NCBI GenBank assembly: GCA_016584495.1
Contig: WAID01000015.1
Coordinates: forward strand, 1,302,501 to 1,366,500
Source: Celoporthe dispersa
Taxonomy: Eukaryota; Ascomycota; Sordariomycetes; Diaporthales; Cryphonectriaceae
Length of the DNA stretch: 64,000 nt
Direction of reading: 5' to 3'
Positions 35,869-45,794 of the stretch are shown piece after piece (within the stretch, counting starts at the first letter, position 1; the number at the start of each line of letters is the position of its first letter). The position numbers and the translations under genes are program-made. The notes under the pieces are model-generated. The model was not told the origin of the DNA, made no database searches, and was given only the letters and a program-made list of their open reading frames with translations.

Positions 35869-38445
35869 TCATGAGCGAGTCAAGCCGCCTCCTCCTCCTC
35901 CCTCCGTGAAGATGCTCAGCGGCCTCGCGAGCTTCACAAACATCTCCTCCCTCTCACCCTCGGGCGTGCTTAGGATAGTCACTGCCCCCCCGGCACCAAT
36001 ATGCCACACCTCCTTGTCTTCTTCCCTTCCGTCGCCCGCCACCACCTGCGACTCATCATCCCACCTGAACATGCTCCTGATGGTGACACTCCAGTCGCCG
36101 CGGCCAGTGACGCACATGTAGCCCACCACGCCCGAGTACAGACTCCTCTCCTTCCCGCCTTCCACCTGCTGCAGGATCTCACAGCTCCTCTTCTTTGGCG
36201 CGCCTGTCATGCTCCCCGGTGGCAGGCTGGCCGACAGCACATCCAGCCCGGAGTAGACCCCGGCCTGCGGCAGCTGCCCCTCCACGCGCGTGATCATCGT
36301 GTACACCGTCTGGTACTCTTCTACTTTCAACAGCTCCGGCACCGTCACCTCTCCTGCGCCGCATATGCCGTGCAGGTCGTGCCGCACCAGATCCACAATC
36401 ATCAGGTTCTCGGCTTCCTCCTTGGGGATGTGCAGGATCGCCTCGGCCTCGGCCAGTGTCGTCGCGCAGCCGGGGCCTGGCTCCGTCGACTTCTTCACCG
36501 TGCCCTTCATCGGCTTCATGGAGCAGAGGCCCGCGCGGTCGTACTGGAGGAAGCGCTCTGGTGAGGAGCTGACGAGGGTGGCGCCTCCGAGGCGGACGTA
36601 CGAGGCGAACGGGGCCGGGTTGCGCCGGCGGAGGGTGCGGTAGAGTTGCCAGGATGCCTCGGCTGAGGAGCCGCCGGCGGTCATTTCTGATCCAGGCCGC
36701 TTTGTTGCCGGCTGGGAGCCCAGTGCGGCTTGGCGGTCGTTGCCGCAGGGCTTGCTGATAGTTCTTGTGATCCTGGTCTGGTCGGTGAGACACAGCTCGT
36801 AGGAGTCGCCGGCCGCGATGTACTCCTGGCACATGCGGACTTTAGCCTCGTACTTGGCAGGATCTGGCTTCCGGATGACCGTCTGGGTCTTCTTGAAGCC
36901 GGGGCGTGAAGTTTTTCTCTGGTCGTCTTGATGGCCGTAAAGACGCCATGTCTCGGAGCTTTGCAGCTTCTCTGCGGCCGAGTCGGCCCAGGAGAAGTCA
37001 GATCCCAGATACTGTGCATGCACGGTATCTTTCTGGTGGTCAAGAACAATCGATTTGTTCACCCAGGCGAGGCAGACATCGGGTCTCCTGTGACCTCTGT
37101 CCCTGGGTAGTTGTACATCGATATCGCTAAGCCCTTGTTCGTACGTGACGAACCCGACAAACCCTCCGAGAAAGGGCACATCGTCTTCACTGGGCACTTC
37201 ATGGTTGTCAAAATCAAACCGAGCTCGCCTCGCCTCGTGGAGATCGGCCAAGTAGTGCCACACTGTCTTTCCTGGTGGCAGAGCGATAACCTCTCGAGAG
37301 CCGGGTAGCAGACCATTCACGGCGGTGATAAAGTCGTCTCCCGTGTGATGTTCGATCCGCATGCACTCGTCAACATCCACCGCCAGGATACTGAACCGCC
37401 CACGGACGTCCACGCCGGTCGTCGGTGCTGGCTGGTTACCGTTCGCAGAGTCGAAGATGATGTTCTGGGTACTGTGTGGGTCGAGGATCTCGGCGATATG
37501 CGGAGCCTCGATGCCTTTCGGGAGGGGAAAGGATCGAGACTGGAAAGGCTGAGGGGTGTCGGAGCACACCAGCTTCCTCCAGACGCGCCCTCCTCTTTCA
37601 GGATCCAGAGCGACAGAACCTGCTTGCTGGTGGAGGCTCATCCTGACGGCGTTTCTTGCCAAAGTGTCTCTGAGGTCTGTGTTGGCGACTCTCCCTCTCG
37701 CCACGTTCCACCGTCTGGCCTGGTCGAACCAGTTTTGTATGACCTTGTGGCCTTCATCTTCAGTGCAGACGGATTCCGGGTGGTACTGAAGGCCCCAGAA
37801 AGGCTTTCGACGATGCTTTAGCGCCATCAGGATCCTCTCGGGCCCCTGTGCGCCACACCGGTCCTCCTCCGCCCATGCAAGAGGCACAATATCCGGCTGG
37901 CCCAGCGGGCTCTCCCATTTCTTGCCCTCCCAGCCTGTGACGGAATCCTGGCCCACGTCTGCACAGAGGCTGTGATAGAGCGTGGCCTTGAAGTCACCCA
38001 CCCCTGTGAAGATGTCCACGTCGCCTCTCGTAGCGCTGCATCTCGGTCGATGCTGGATCGTCCTGACGAGCCCGTGCAGACCCCTCTTCAGCCTCCTGAT
38101 CTTGCCACCACAGGCCAGCACGAGGCTCTGGAAGCCCAGACACACGCCCAGCACGGGAAGGGTATCGTGTTCGTCCAGCTCCCATACCAGCCGCATCAGC
38201 CCGGCATCAGCCTCGTTCCTCGGCGATCCAGGCCCCGGCCCACACACCACTGCCTCATAGTGACCAAGTTCGCGACGAAGTCGTTCCCTGGAGATGGGGG
38301 CGTCGATAGGTAGGACGCAGACGTCCACATGAAGGAGGGTCGTGAGCAGTGAGGTGATGTTGTTTGAGAAGGAATCGTAGGCGTCGATGAATAGAATCCT
38401 GGGTCGTGTGGATGGCAGGAACAACGGTCCGTCTGCGGATCCCAT
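35869..38445 (-). CDS. ABZ1: Bifunctional para-aminobenzoate synthase
   Basis: Makes 4-amino-4-deoxychorismate from chorismate and glutamine in folate biosynthesis. One exon, 858 aa, with the fungal fusion order. The N-terminal class I glutamine amidotransferase has nucleophile Cys102 in GVCLGFQ and the His222/Glu224 pair in YHPES. The C-terminal chorismate-binding component I has SSSPERFLQYD, PMKGTVKKS, LMIVDLVRHDL and PGSMTGAPKKRSCEIL. The Lys in PMKGT (about residue 645) is the residue that separates ADC synthases (PIKGT) from anthranilate synthases (PIAGT), so this is pABA and not Trp synthesis. The frame is open up to a GTG at 38538, but the first ATG is at 38445 and the family match starts just after it (RPRILFIDAYDSFSNNI). 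Confidence 0.95.
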   Translation of the reverse strand: MGSADGPLFLPSTRPRILFIDAYDSFSNNITSLLTTLLHVDVCVLPIDAPISRERLRRELGHYEAVVCGPGPGSPRNEADAGLMRLVWELDEHDTLPVLGVCLGFQSLVLACGGKIRRLKRGLHGLVRTIQHRPRCSATRGDVDIFTGVGDFKATLYHSLCADVGQDSVTGWEGKKWESPLGQPDIVPLAWAEEDRCGAQGPERILMALKHRRKPFWGLQYHPESVCTEDEGHKVIQNWFDQARRWNVARGRVANTDLRDTLARNAVRMSLHQQAGSVALDPERGGRVWRKLVCSDTPQPFQSRSFPLPKGIEAPHIAEILDPHSTQNIIFDSANGNQPAPTTGVDVRGRFSILAVDVDECMRIEHHTGDDFITAVNGLLPGSREVIALPPGKTVWHYLADLHEARRARFDFDNHEVPSEDDVPFLGGFVGFVTYEQGLSDIDVQLPRDRGHRRPDVCLAWVNKSIVLDHQKDTVHAQYLGSDFSWADSAAEKLQSSETWRLYGHQDDQRKTSRPGFKKTQTVIRKPDPAKYEAKVRMCQEYIAAGDSYELCLTDQTRITRTISKPCGNDRQAALGSQPATKRPGSEMTAGGSSAEASWQLYRTLRRRNPAPFASYVRLGGATLVSSSPERFLQYDRAGLCSMKPMKGTVKKSTEPGPGCATTLAEAEAILHIPKEEAENLMIVDLVRHDLHGICGAGEVTVPELLKVEEYQTVYTMITRVEGQLPQAGVYSGLDVLSASLPPGSMTGAPKKRSCEILQQVEGGKERSLYSGVVGYMCVTGRGDWSVTIRSMFRWDDESQVVAGDGREEDKEVWHIGAGGAVTILSTPEGEREEMFVKLARPLSIFTEGGGGGGLTRS

Positions 38446-39401
38446 TGTCCTCTTGTGCAGAGAGGCAAGGTGCTGGTGACTAGCCAAACACCCCCTCGAT
38501 CGCTGGATCAAAGACCTCGCGGTTCGGTCTTGGCTCACAGGGTCGAAGTGGTCATGACGGGTGGCCTTCTCTCATGAAGAATTACACTGCAGGTCCGAGC
38601 GAAAGATCTCGGAGACTTTTTTTTTTTCTTCCTTCCCTCTGTCTGCGTCAGACTTGCTCGGCGAGAAACGACGTCGGCCTTCTAGATAACGCGGCAAATC
38701 CTGGCTGGTCGATAGCCGGCGCTTATCCTCCTGACTGGGGCTCCCTTTTGAGATGAGTGAGTGCGTCGGAGGGAGTGAGAGAAGAAACCGGATGGGAAGA
38801 TGAGTGAGTCGAAGAAGTTTGATATTTTAGCATTTTAGGTTTAGCCCGGACAACGGCGGACCCGAGACCAGATCCCTGCAGAGGTTCTCGAGGTCGCAAG
38901 GTTTAACCCAGATGAGGAATAATATATCAAGCTTGGACTTTGGTCTAGAAATATACTCTCGATATTGTCACTTGTGTTTTTTTTTTTTTTTTTTTTTTTT
39001 TGGAGGATTTGAATAGATCGCTTGGGGCAATGCGTGATTACTGGGCAGTACTGGCTGGACAAAGCTATTGTGTGACACTCTGGGACCATTCAATCACTTC
39101 TGCTCGACATGTCACTAGGCTCTAACTTTCCCTGTTCTTCTCAATTCTTTTTCTCTTCTTCTCCATCTTCTCCATCTCTATCATCACCTAAAACGAATAG
39201 GACAACACGCTAGTGAGGTAGTATTATCTCCATTCAATTCAGTCTATACTTGGTGATTCTACCGGACCATCACTTTACGTATAAACGGAAAATCGCACTT
39301 AGAGTTCCCGTGTCCATGCCTGGGCTGCTGAAAATGGTCAACCACCAGCAATCCTTACACCTTCGTGATATCACCTAAATGCAATATGGAAAGTACATAA
39401 A
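38446..39401. other. Intergenic; left boundary of AT-rich island
   Basis: Promoter side of the pABA synthase gene and 3' side of the rhodopsin-like gene. A poly-T run of about 24 lies at 38977-39001. Composition turns visibly AT-rich from here on compared with the flanking housekeeping genes. No gene seen. Confidence 0.5.
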
Positions 39402-40925
39402 CTATACTAATGATTTTAAAGAGTCGCTTTTCACCATGATCTTCGCCGGCGATGCCACCGTGTATTCATAAGAGGACATCCCAAGGTCTCCAGGATTCGT
39501 TATGGCTTGACTCCTCACTGTAGTGGTAGTCACCAATTGGATGTCCCGGCCGTCGTAAGGCAGGTCCCCAGCAGGGCGGCTGTCCCTGTTTGCTCGGTCA
39601 CGGGAACGACCGTACGCGCTGTACCCAGCCGCCTGGTCTTTGCTGTTTTCGGGTGATGAACTCTTATCTGTACGCCCTGTCAAGCGATTCGTGACGGCTT
39701 GAAGACCCTGTATAATCTTGGAGCCCAAGAGCCGGCTAAGGAATGGAAGACAGCACGAGATCGTAGCTAATGGAACTTCCATGTACACCCAGATGGATGC
39801 GTTGTAATCCGATACTGTGAAGGTAGGTTTGCCCTATTAGCTGACGGACGAGGCCGGACGCATACCTTGGGTAGCAGAGGAGGAGGAGGGAACAAACGTA
39901 CCGCCAAGATTGTTTTTATCGAACGAAGCCGTCTCGGCAGAACGAACTGTACTTGCGACACAGGCACTGTGATAGGCATAGGGGAGTCAGCCAGTAGCCA
40001 CTAATAAGCTCCAACAAAGGCTGTTACTCACAGTGACCCGCACATGAAGGACAGCCCAACCATTAACTTCTGCGTGGAAGGTAGGTGAAGCTTTAGCACC
40101 GGGGCGATCGGCACGGCCAGGATCATCCAATCTATCACAAAGTTCGAGATCGAGGTGGCCCAGAGGTAAGGGACGGTCCCGATGCAATGTCCTGGCTTTG
40201 TTGGTAGCCAAGGTTTATCGATAGGGCTGCATTGAAACAGGGCTGGGAAGAATGATCCTATTCCCCAAGCCCATGTGATACCCAGAAGGATGTAGATGTG
40301 GTATTTGGTCCTTTTAACACGGTCGAAAATATTCTTATATGAGAAGAGAATAGAAGTCTTGATCAAGACCACAACCAGAGTATAACTGAGCTCCGGAAAG
40401 TAGATAAGCTGTGATAACGGTGAGAAATGTGATTTGAATTTGGAACAGGTGTTGGAATCGAGACGGTGACGGCTAACCTTCAGTAAAATGGTAATCTTCT
40501 CCGGGTGCTGGGCTAGATACTCGATGCTAGCGCCTTCAGCGCCCAGGAAGGCAACTTTCCCAAAGTTAGTGATCACGTTATAAAGTTTCACGCAACACAA
40601 AGGAGCCAAGACTCGAGATGCAATAAGTCTCCCATGGTTGTTGGAGACACCGGACGCTCTGGTGGGTGCAACGTGGGCCTCCAGTGACGAGTACCCTAGG
40701 GTAGGGAATCAACTCACTTAGGTACTGCGCGGTGAGCTGGATTACCAAGAAGACAAGTACAACCATAAGCAGATAGTCGTCGACTCCAAAGCCTCCTTTC
40801 CTCCGGAGCACAAACCGCATCACAGCCAAGACGGTCGCAAGGGTAGTCAGGACGGTGGTGACAACTACGGCCGTGATGCCATCCCTGGTGATGCCGGTCG
40901 ACAGAACCTCACTCCCGGAAGCCAT
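39402..40925 (-). CDS. Seven-helix fungal rhodopsin-like membrane protein
   Basis: Integral membrane protein of the large fungal 'rhodopsin domain'/SAT4-type family (Pth11-related group); ligand and role unknown. Five exons (40718-40925, 40478-40656, 40032-40408, 39902-39966, 39402-39814) with GT-AG introns of 61, 69, 65 and 87 nt give 413 aa without frame problems. Family features: an N-terminal helix followed by FGVDDYLLMVVLVFL, GVSNNHGRLIA, YTLVVVLIKTSILFSYKNIF, the loop CSPIDKPW, YLWATSISNFVIDWMILAVPI, and the last helix before YMEVPLATISCCLPFL. The C-terminal tail is hydrophilic and Ser/Arg-rich. It is divergent from the P450 gene with 1.08 kb between. Members of this family often sit in secondary-metabolite or infection-related loci. 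Confidence 0.85.
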
Positions 40926-42001
40926 GTTCTTCGCTTTGCTGATACGGAGATTGTGTATGAAGACGGGCACCTAGAAGTTTGAAGGCCCGCAACAGACTTT
41001 TCAAGGAAAGTAGCTTGGAGGTCACGAGATGAGGACAAGACAGCTCGCAGAGACAGCAGGCCGGAAGGAAAGTAATGATCTTCGGTCCATTGGTCAGCCC
41101 GCGGAGACCCCATCGACAGGATTTTGACTTTCACATGACAATACGCCAGCTGATAGAGTCTTCTCAAGAGGATTTTTGGGGCAACGCATCCACATCATTA
41201 ATAATAATAGTACAACATTGTCGCGGTTTACCTGATTCCCCATCATCCATTGGACTATTACCCGGTGTAGTGAGAGCTGAAGGCATGGTACATCCTTCCT
41301 AGGTATGCCGATTCCACCAAAGTAACGCAGGATCTTGTACCTTGCACAGTACAGCCTTGTGTTCTCGATCAGCTGTATCCACAACTAACTGCATTCACAA
41401 CCAACTGCATTCGTAGATGATCATTTCCACACTGGGAGTGGAGGTTCTGCACTCACATCTCATTGCAGTGCTGTGGCACAGTTGACCGTTTGTTTGATGA
41501 AATACTTGGTAGGTAGATGGTTCACCGTGCGCTTTTCACGATCCTTGGCGCAAGATGTTGGTCGCGACCAGGTGATGCATCACAAACTTCTTGTCAACTT
41601 TTATTATCCATCCTGACTGCTTGATATTATCTACTTCCAAGCTTAGTGTGATCCTCCGGGCCCCAATTATCTAGGCTCCTAGGCGATGACTACTGTACCC
41701 TCCTTCACATCTTGCAAGCAAGTGAACAAGTGGCTGATCATCCTGAGTCTGCAGCAAAGTCGAGATCTCGATCATGCGGTCAGAGTGCGGATATTGGCGG
41801 GGTCCTCAGCAGGCCAGTCATACTATACTCCCTGGAGGTTCGTAGTAAGCATGAGCCAGCGACCCCTCGGTATTCATTGCTCATGAACCTCTGATTTGCA
41901 CTTTCATTCACTCCCTTCGAGTAATCACAAGATATGCCTTTTGTGTATCCCTTCTCATCAGTATCTTTGTGACGTTTGAGAGGGTCGACGTATCTTCAAA
42001 C
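40926..42001. promoter_or_regulatory. Divergent promoter region, rhodopsin-like gene / P450
   Basis: 1.08-kb AT-rich region between the two divergent starts. It contains two tandem copies of a 16-bp unit (41381-41412) that recurs in opposite orientation in the next divergent promoter (45262-45347). No gene seen. Confidence 0.45.
41381..41412 (-). repeat. 16-bp unit, two tandem copies (inverse of 45262-45347)
   Basis: ACAACTAACTGCATTC followed directly by ACAACCAACTGCATTC. The reverse complement (GAATGCAGTTGGTTGT) matches the units at 45276-45342. Each copy contains TAACTG or CAACTG, which fits the Myb recognition pattern YAACKG. Confidence 0.85.
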
Positions 42002-43734
42002 ATGGCGATTGGCGTTGTGCATAACCCGACGGCTACCGGTCTCGCGGTAGCATCCCTCTTTGCTCTGATTGCCTATGCTGTCTTGAGGTTGCTTCGAGTC
42101 GGGAGACGACGGGCTGGATTGCCCCCAGGACCTCCAACACTCCCTATAATCGGGAATCTGCATCGCATGCCGACATTCAAGCCATATAAGGCATTGGCGA
42201 AATGGGGAGAGACGTACGGGCCAATATACTCACTCATGGTGGGCTCGAATCCTCTCATCATGATACAGTCACAAGAGGTCGCAAAGGAGCTACTGGACAA
42301 GCGAGGTTCAAACTATTCTTCTCGCCCAGATCTTTACATTTTGTCTGATTTGGCAAGCCGAGGGCTTCGACAAGTTGCAATGGTAAGTACAAAACATTCA
42401 TATTCGTGCTGTAATGCCGTATTGTCAAGTCAATGTGCTAAGATCAAAGGCGGAAATATACGCCCACCTGGCGCCAGATTTCCCGGATCAACCACAAAAT
42501 CCTGAATGCCAAGGCGGTTCTGGCTTATACACCATACCAGACCCTCGAGAGCCGCCAAATGCTTGCTGATATCCTGGACGATCCCTCCGAGCACAAGAGA
42601 CACATCCAGCGGTACTCCAACAGCGTAAGCTGCCAAATGGTCTACGGCTTCCGCACGACGACATGGTCCGATCCCACACTACAGAGCGTTGTCTCCATCT
42701 TTTCAGAAGTTTGCGATCTGGGTATTACCATCTCCGCCCGGCTGATGGACTGCTATCCAATCCTGCAGAAGCTACCAAAGTCTCTCCTGCCTGTTTGCCG
42801 GCAGGCCATGGATCTCGACCGGCGCTGTATATCTGTATTCCTGAGCCGGTGGCTGGAGGGAAAGAAGAAGGCCCAGGACAAGATTGCGACACCAAGCTTC
42901 TGCACGTCGCTGTTTCATGCACAAAAGGCTGAGGGGTTCTCTGATGAGCTGGCGTCGTACATTGCAGGCGACATCGTCGAGGCCGCAAGCAGCACGACCT
43001 CTGACGAGCTCTTCGGCTTTCTGATGGCCATGGTCACACACCCGGAGGCACAGCGGCGGGCACAGGAGGAGCTGGACGCCGTCGTGGGCACCGACCGCCT
43101 CCCAACGTTGGAAGACATGCCTCGACTGCCGTACCTCCGCGGATGTGTGAAGGAGACGCTACGATGGATGCCCACTACAGCGTTATTGGTACCGCACTCG
43201 CCGGTGAAGGACGACGTCTATCGGGATTGGATCATTCCCGCTGGTGCGGGTGTCGTCGTCAACGTCTGGGCATTGAACATGGACCCTGAGAGATGGCCGA
43301 ACCCGCAGGTCTATGATCCCTCAAGGTTCGAGAACGAGAACAGGTCAGAGCATGAAATTGCGAAATCCAGTGATCCAGACACCTCGAGGCACAATTATGT
43401 CTTTGGCGCGGGCAGACGGCTCTGCCAGGGCATCCATATCGCGGAACGAAGCCTATTCCTATCAATGGCATGCCTCCTCTGGGCCTTTGATTTTTCTACG
43501 CCTGATCCGAGCAAGATTGACACGGAGGATCTCAGAGGTGGACTAGCGGTGTGTCCTGCCCCGTTTGACTGCCACATCAAGCCCAGAGACGAGCGCAGGT
43601 CGGAGATAGTGAGAAAAGAATGGTCCACTATGCAGGATGATTTCTTGGACCCTGTCACCAAGCAGTGGAAGAAGGTTCCCGACGGCCTGCCGTTGAGTAC
43701 GTACTCTGAGGGCCAGGTAGGAGAAAAGAAGTAG
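42002..43734 (+). CDS. Cytochrome P450 monooxygenase, OrdA-like
   Basis: Microsomal heme monooxygenase, probably of secondary metabolism. The N-terminal membrane anchor is followed by the Pro-rich hinge LPPGPPTLPIIGNLHRMP. The I-helix threonine region is EAASSTTSDELFG; the K-helix motif is ETLRW; the PERF-like segment is DPSRFEN; the heme ligand lies in FGAGRRLCQGIH. Start: first ATG at 42002 (the frame upstream begins only with GTG). Exon 1 ends at a canonical GTAAGT (42383) and exon 2 resumes after AAAG at 42449, but exon lengths sum to 3n+1: the expected RKYTPTWRQ needs one base less at the GG at 42449-42450. Either a sequence error, another splice choice or a real lesion. Expected length about 554 aa. 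It converges on the cupin gene. Confidence 0.85.
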
Positions 43735-43998
43735 AATCGAGCTGGTGAGGAGATTACGGAAGCAACGAGATATTTCTTAATCGGTCGTGTTGGTACAGCT
43801 ATTGGTCATCATTAAGAAAACATCCTTCTTTAAGCTGGTCACCGTAAGGTCTTCGATGTTCTGCTTCCAAGCTAGCATTTCTGTAGCTTCTCATAACTAC
43901 TAAAGGCGGGATGAGGGAACATAAATTAATAACACATTGAATTGCTACTAGCTCGATGCAAAAGAACCATCAAGATACTCCCTTGTCGTAACAACACA

Positions 43999-44856
43999 CT
44001 ATTGAAGCTTTTGCGTCTTCTCGGGCAAGATGAGTTTCGCAATACCCCCAACGACTGTGACAAACTGTGTGCTCGACGGTCAGATACGAGACAGAAGTGT
44101 GTAGCCAGGACCGGCTACCAACAAGTAACTTACTGCAACATCGAAGAATCGAAAATATAGCCCCAAGTCTGGATACGCGTCACCATCATAGAAAGCCCTC
44201 ATTGTATGCCAGAACGACCCGTTGAAATTCTCGTCAAGAGGCTGAGACAGAAGATCATTGAAGAACCTAGAGTTCTTGTCAGCGTCACTCTGGCGATTTT
44301 GAAGGACGCCCTGCCTGGTGGCCGTGGTCCACAAACAATCTTACTTTGCCTTATAATCTCCCGGCGGCGCGGTGCGCTCCTCAAAGACCATCCTCTCGCC
44401 CTTGAAGCTCTTGAGGCTGTGGGTCTGCCCCTTAGCAACCAACAGCTGGCCGTCGCTGGGAGTGACTATCCGCTTCTTCCCCTCGAGAGTTACCTCCAGG
44501 CGACCCTCGATGACACACATGTATTCATCATGATACTAAGAAGAAGAAAAAGATAAGTATATTGCGTCTCTCCTGTCTGCCCAAAACACAAACATTGGTC
44601 GTCGGGTGGTTTGGGCGGTGCACACCTTATGCCAGTGCGAGGGCACATTAAGAGGATCCGAGGAGCCACCTTCGCAAACGACTTTGGAGCTCCACTGGCT
44701 CATGGGTCCGCTCGCCGGCTGAGATTCATCGAGCAGGATGATTTGGTGAATTCCCTGTGTGATGATCAGCCAATTTCAGCAGGCGGAAGACAATCGACAG
44801 TGCCCAGTTCCTACCGTGCCTATTTGCAGGCGCTTCATCTCCTTGGGGCCGCTCAT
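43999..44856 (-). CDS. Cupin_2-domain protein
   Basis: Small beta-barrel cupin, possibly a metal-dependent isomerase, oxygenase or cyclase-type tailoring enzyme; substrate unknown. Five exons: 44815-44856, 44626-44754, 44345-44535, 44134-44266 and 43999-44064, total 186 aa. The metal-binding motifs are complete: HWHKYHDE (HxHx4E) in motif 1, rebuilt across a splice, with GRLEVTLEG after it, and GQTHSLKS supplying the third His in motif 2. A family-typical C-terminal helical part follows (FFNDLLSQPLDE; FYDGDAYPDLGLYFRFFD; VVGGIAKLILP). An apparent in-frame TAA after DYKAK is removed by a canonical 78-nt intron (44267-44344, GTAAGA...CTGAC...TAG). Convergent with the P450, divergent from the unknown enzyme gene at 45795. 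Confidence 0.8.
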
Positions 44857-45261
44857 CTTTGCCTTCGTCAGGTCGCACAATCAGAGAGTATGGGCGTCTT
44901 TGGTGGAGGTAAGGTAGAACCAGTAAACTGCCCACAATTCTAGCGCTTATGTGTACCTGAGTACATACTTATATAGCAGCAGGCTCGGCTGGTCCGGTCT
45001 TATCCAGGGGGTGGTACGCCGATAGCAGCCGATCTTGTCGCCAGGTCAGCAGCTCGAACTGCAAGTTACAAGCACGATAGATAGATACCTTGGACAGTGT
45101 GCGGGCGTACGGAGTATCCAGTGTTGATCAGCACTTGGGCCCAACCGTGCATCAGCCAGGCCGGCTATTCCGAATCACACAATTCAACCGTGCTTTTCCC
45201 AACAAGTCAGCACAACGAACTAACTGGCCAAAAGGACATGTAGATGCAGCTGATGGCGGAC

Positions 45262-45347
45262 GCTGTTGGTTGCACATGCAGTTGGTTGTAGATGCAGTTG
45301 GTTGCAGATGCAGTTGGTTGTTGTAAATGCAATTGGTTGTAAATGCA
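45262..45347 (+). repeat. 16-bp tandem array with Myb-like cores
   Basis: Units ATGCAGTTGGTTGTAG (45276-45291), ATGCAGTTGGTTGCAG (45292-45307), a 19-bp variant (45308-45326), ATGCAATTGGTTGTAA (45327-45342), with partial units at both ends. Same unit as 41381-41412 in opposite orientation. Confidence 0.9.
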
Positions 45348-45373
45348 CCCACTCCCAATACCTGCAGATGGTG

Positions 45374-45403
45374 AAGGATCGTAAAGGATCGTAAAGGATT
45401 GTT
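45374..45403. repeat. 10-bp tandem repeat, 3 copies
   Basis: AAGGATCGTA twice, then AAGGATTGTT, directly after the 16-bp array. Confidence 0.85.
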
Positions 45404-45794
45404 TGGTACCAGATACTTTTTCCCTTTATATCTACAGAGAATAGTCTCTCTTCCTCTACCACTGTGGATGTAGGATGAATATGTGCTCTAGAAGAAAAGT
45501 TGATTGGACTACTACCATGGCGTCAACCGAAACCAAAATTAATACGCGGAAGATGAGGTATACGGGAGAGGCAATGGTATGAAGCCTTGAACTTGTGTCT
45601 CAAAGTTGTAAATTATTTTCTGGGCAGGTTCTTCGCTGCCAGTACAGACAGGCTGCCTTCCGGGACAGCAGGCTGGACGTTAATTTGCAGGCCTACAACA
45701 AATGCATAGGCAGCTCCTCGCCTGACAATGATCGCAGCACACAGTTGCTCTGTCCCTCGTCCAGACGGGTTTGGCTTGAGAGTGAACAGCAGAA

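Larger units (their letters stand above)
44857..45794. promoter_or_regulatory. Divergent promoter region, cupin / unknown enzyme
   Basis: 938 bp between divergent starts. Holds the 16-bp repeat array at 45262-45347 and a 10-bp tandem repeat at 45374-45403. An 82-aa plus frame at 45595-45843 ends past the chosen start of the next gene and might hide a first exon; not called. Confidence 0.45.

Noticed and set aside
35869..38538. pABA synthase start at 38538
   Set aside because: That codon is GTG; the first ATG is at 38445, directly before the conserved domain.
44315..44344. In-frame TAA in the cupin gene, first read as a nonsense mutation or a 30-nt intron
   Set aside because: A canonical 78-nt intron (44267-44344) with a CTGAC branch and TAG acceptor removes the stop and joins DYKAK to FFNDLLS in frame; the gene is intact.
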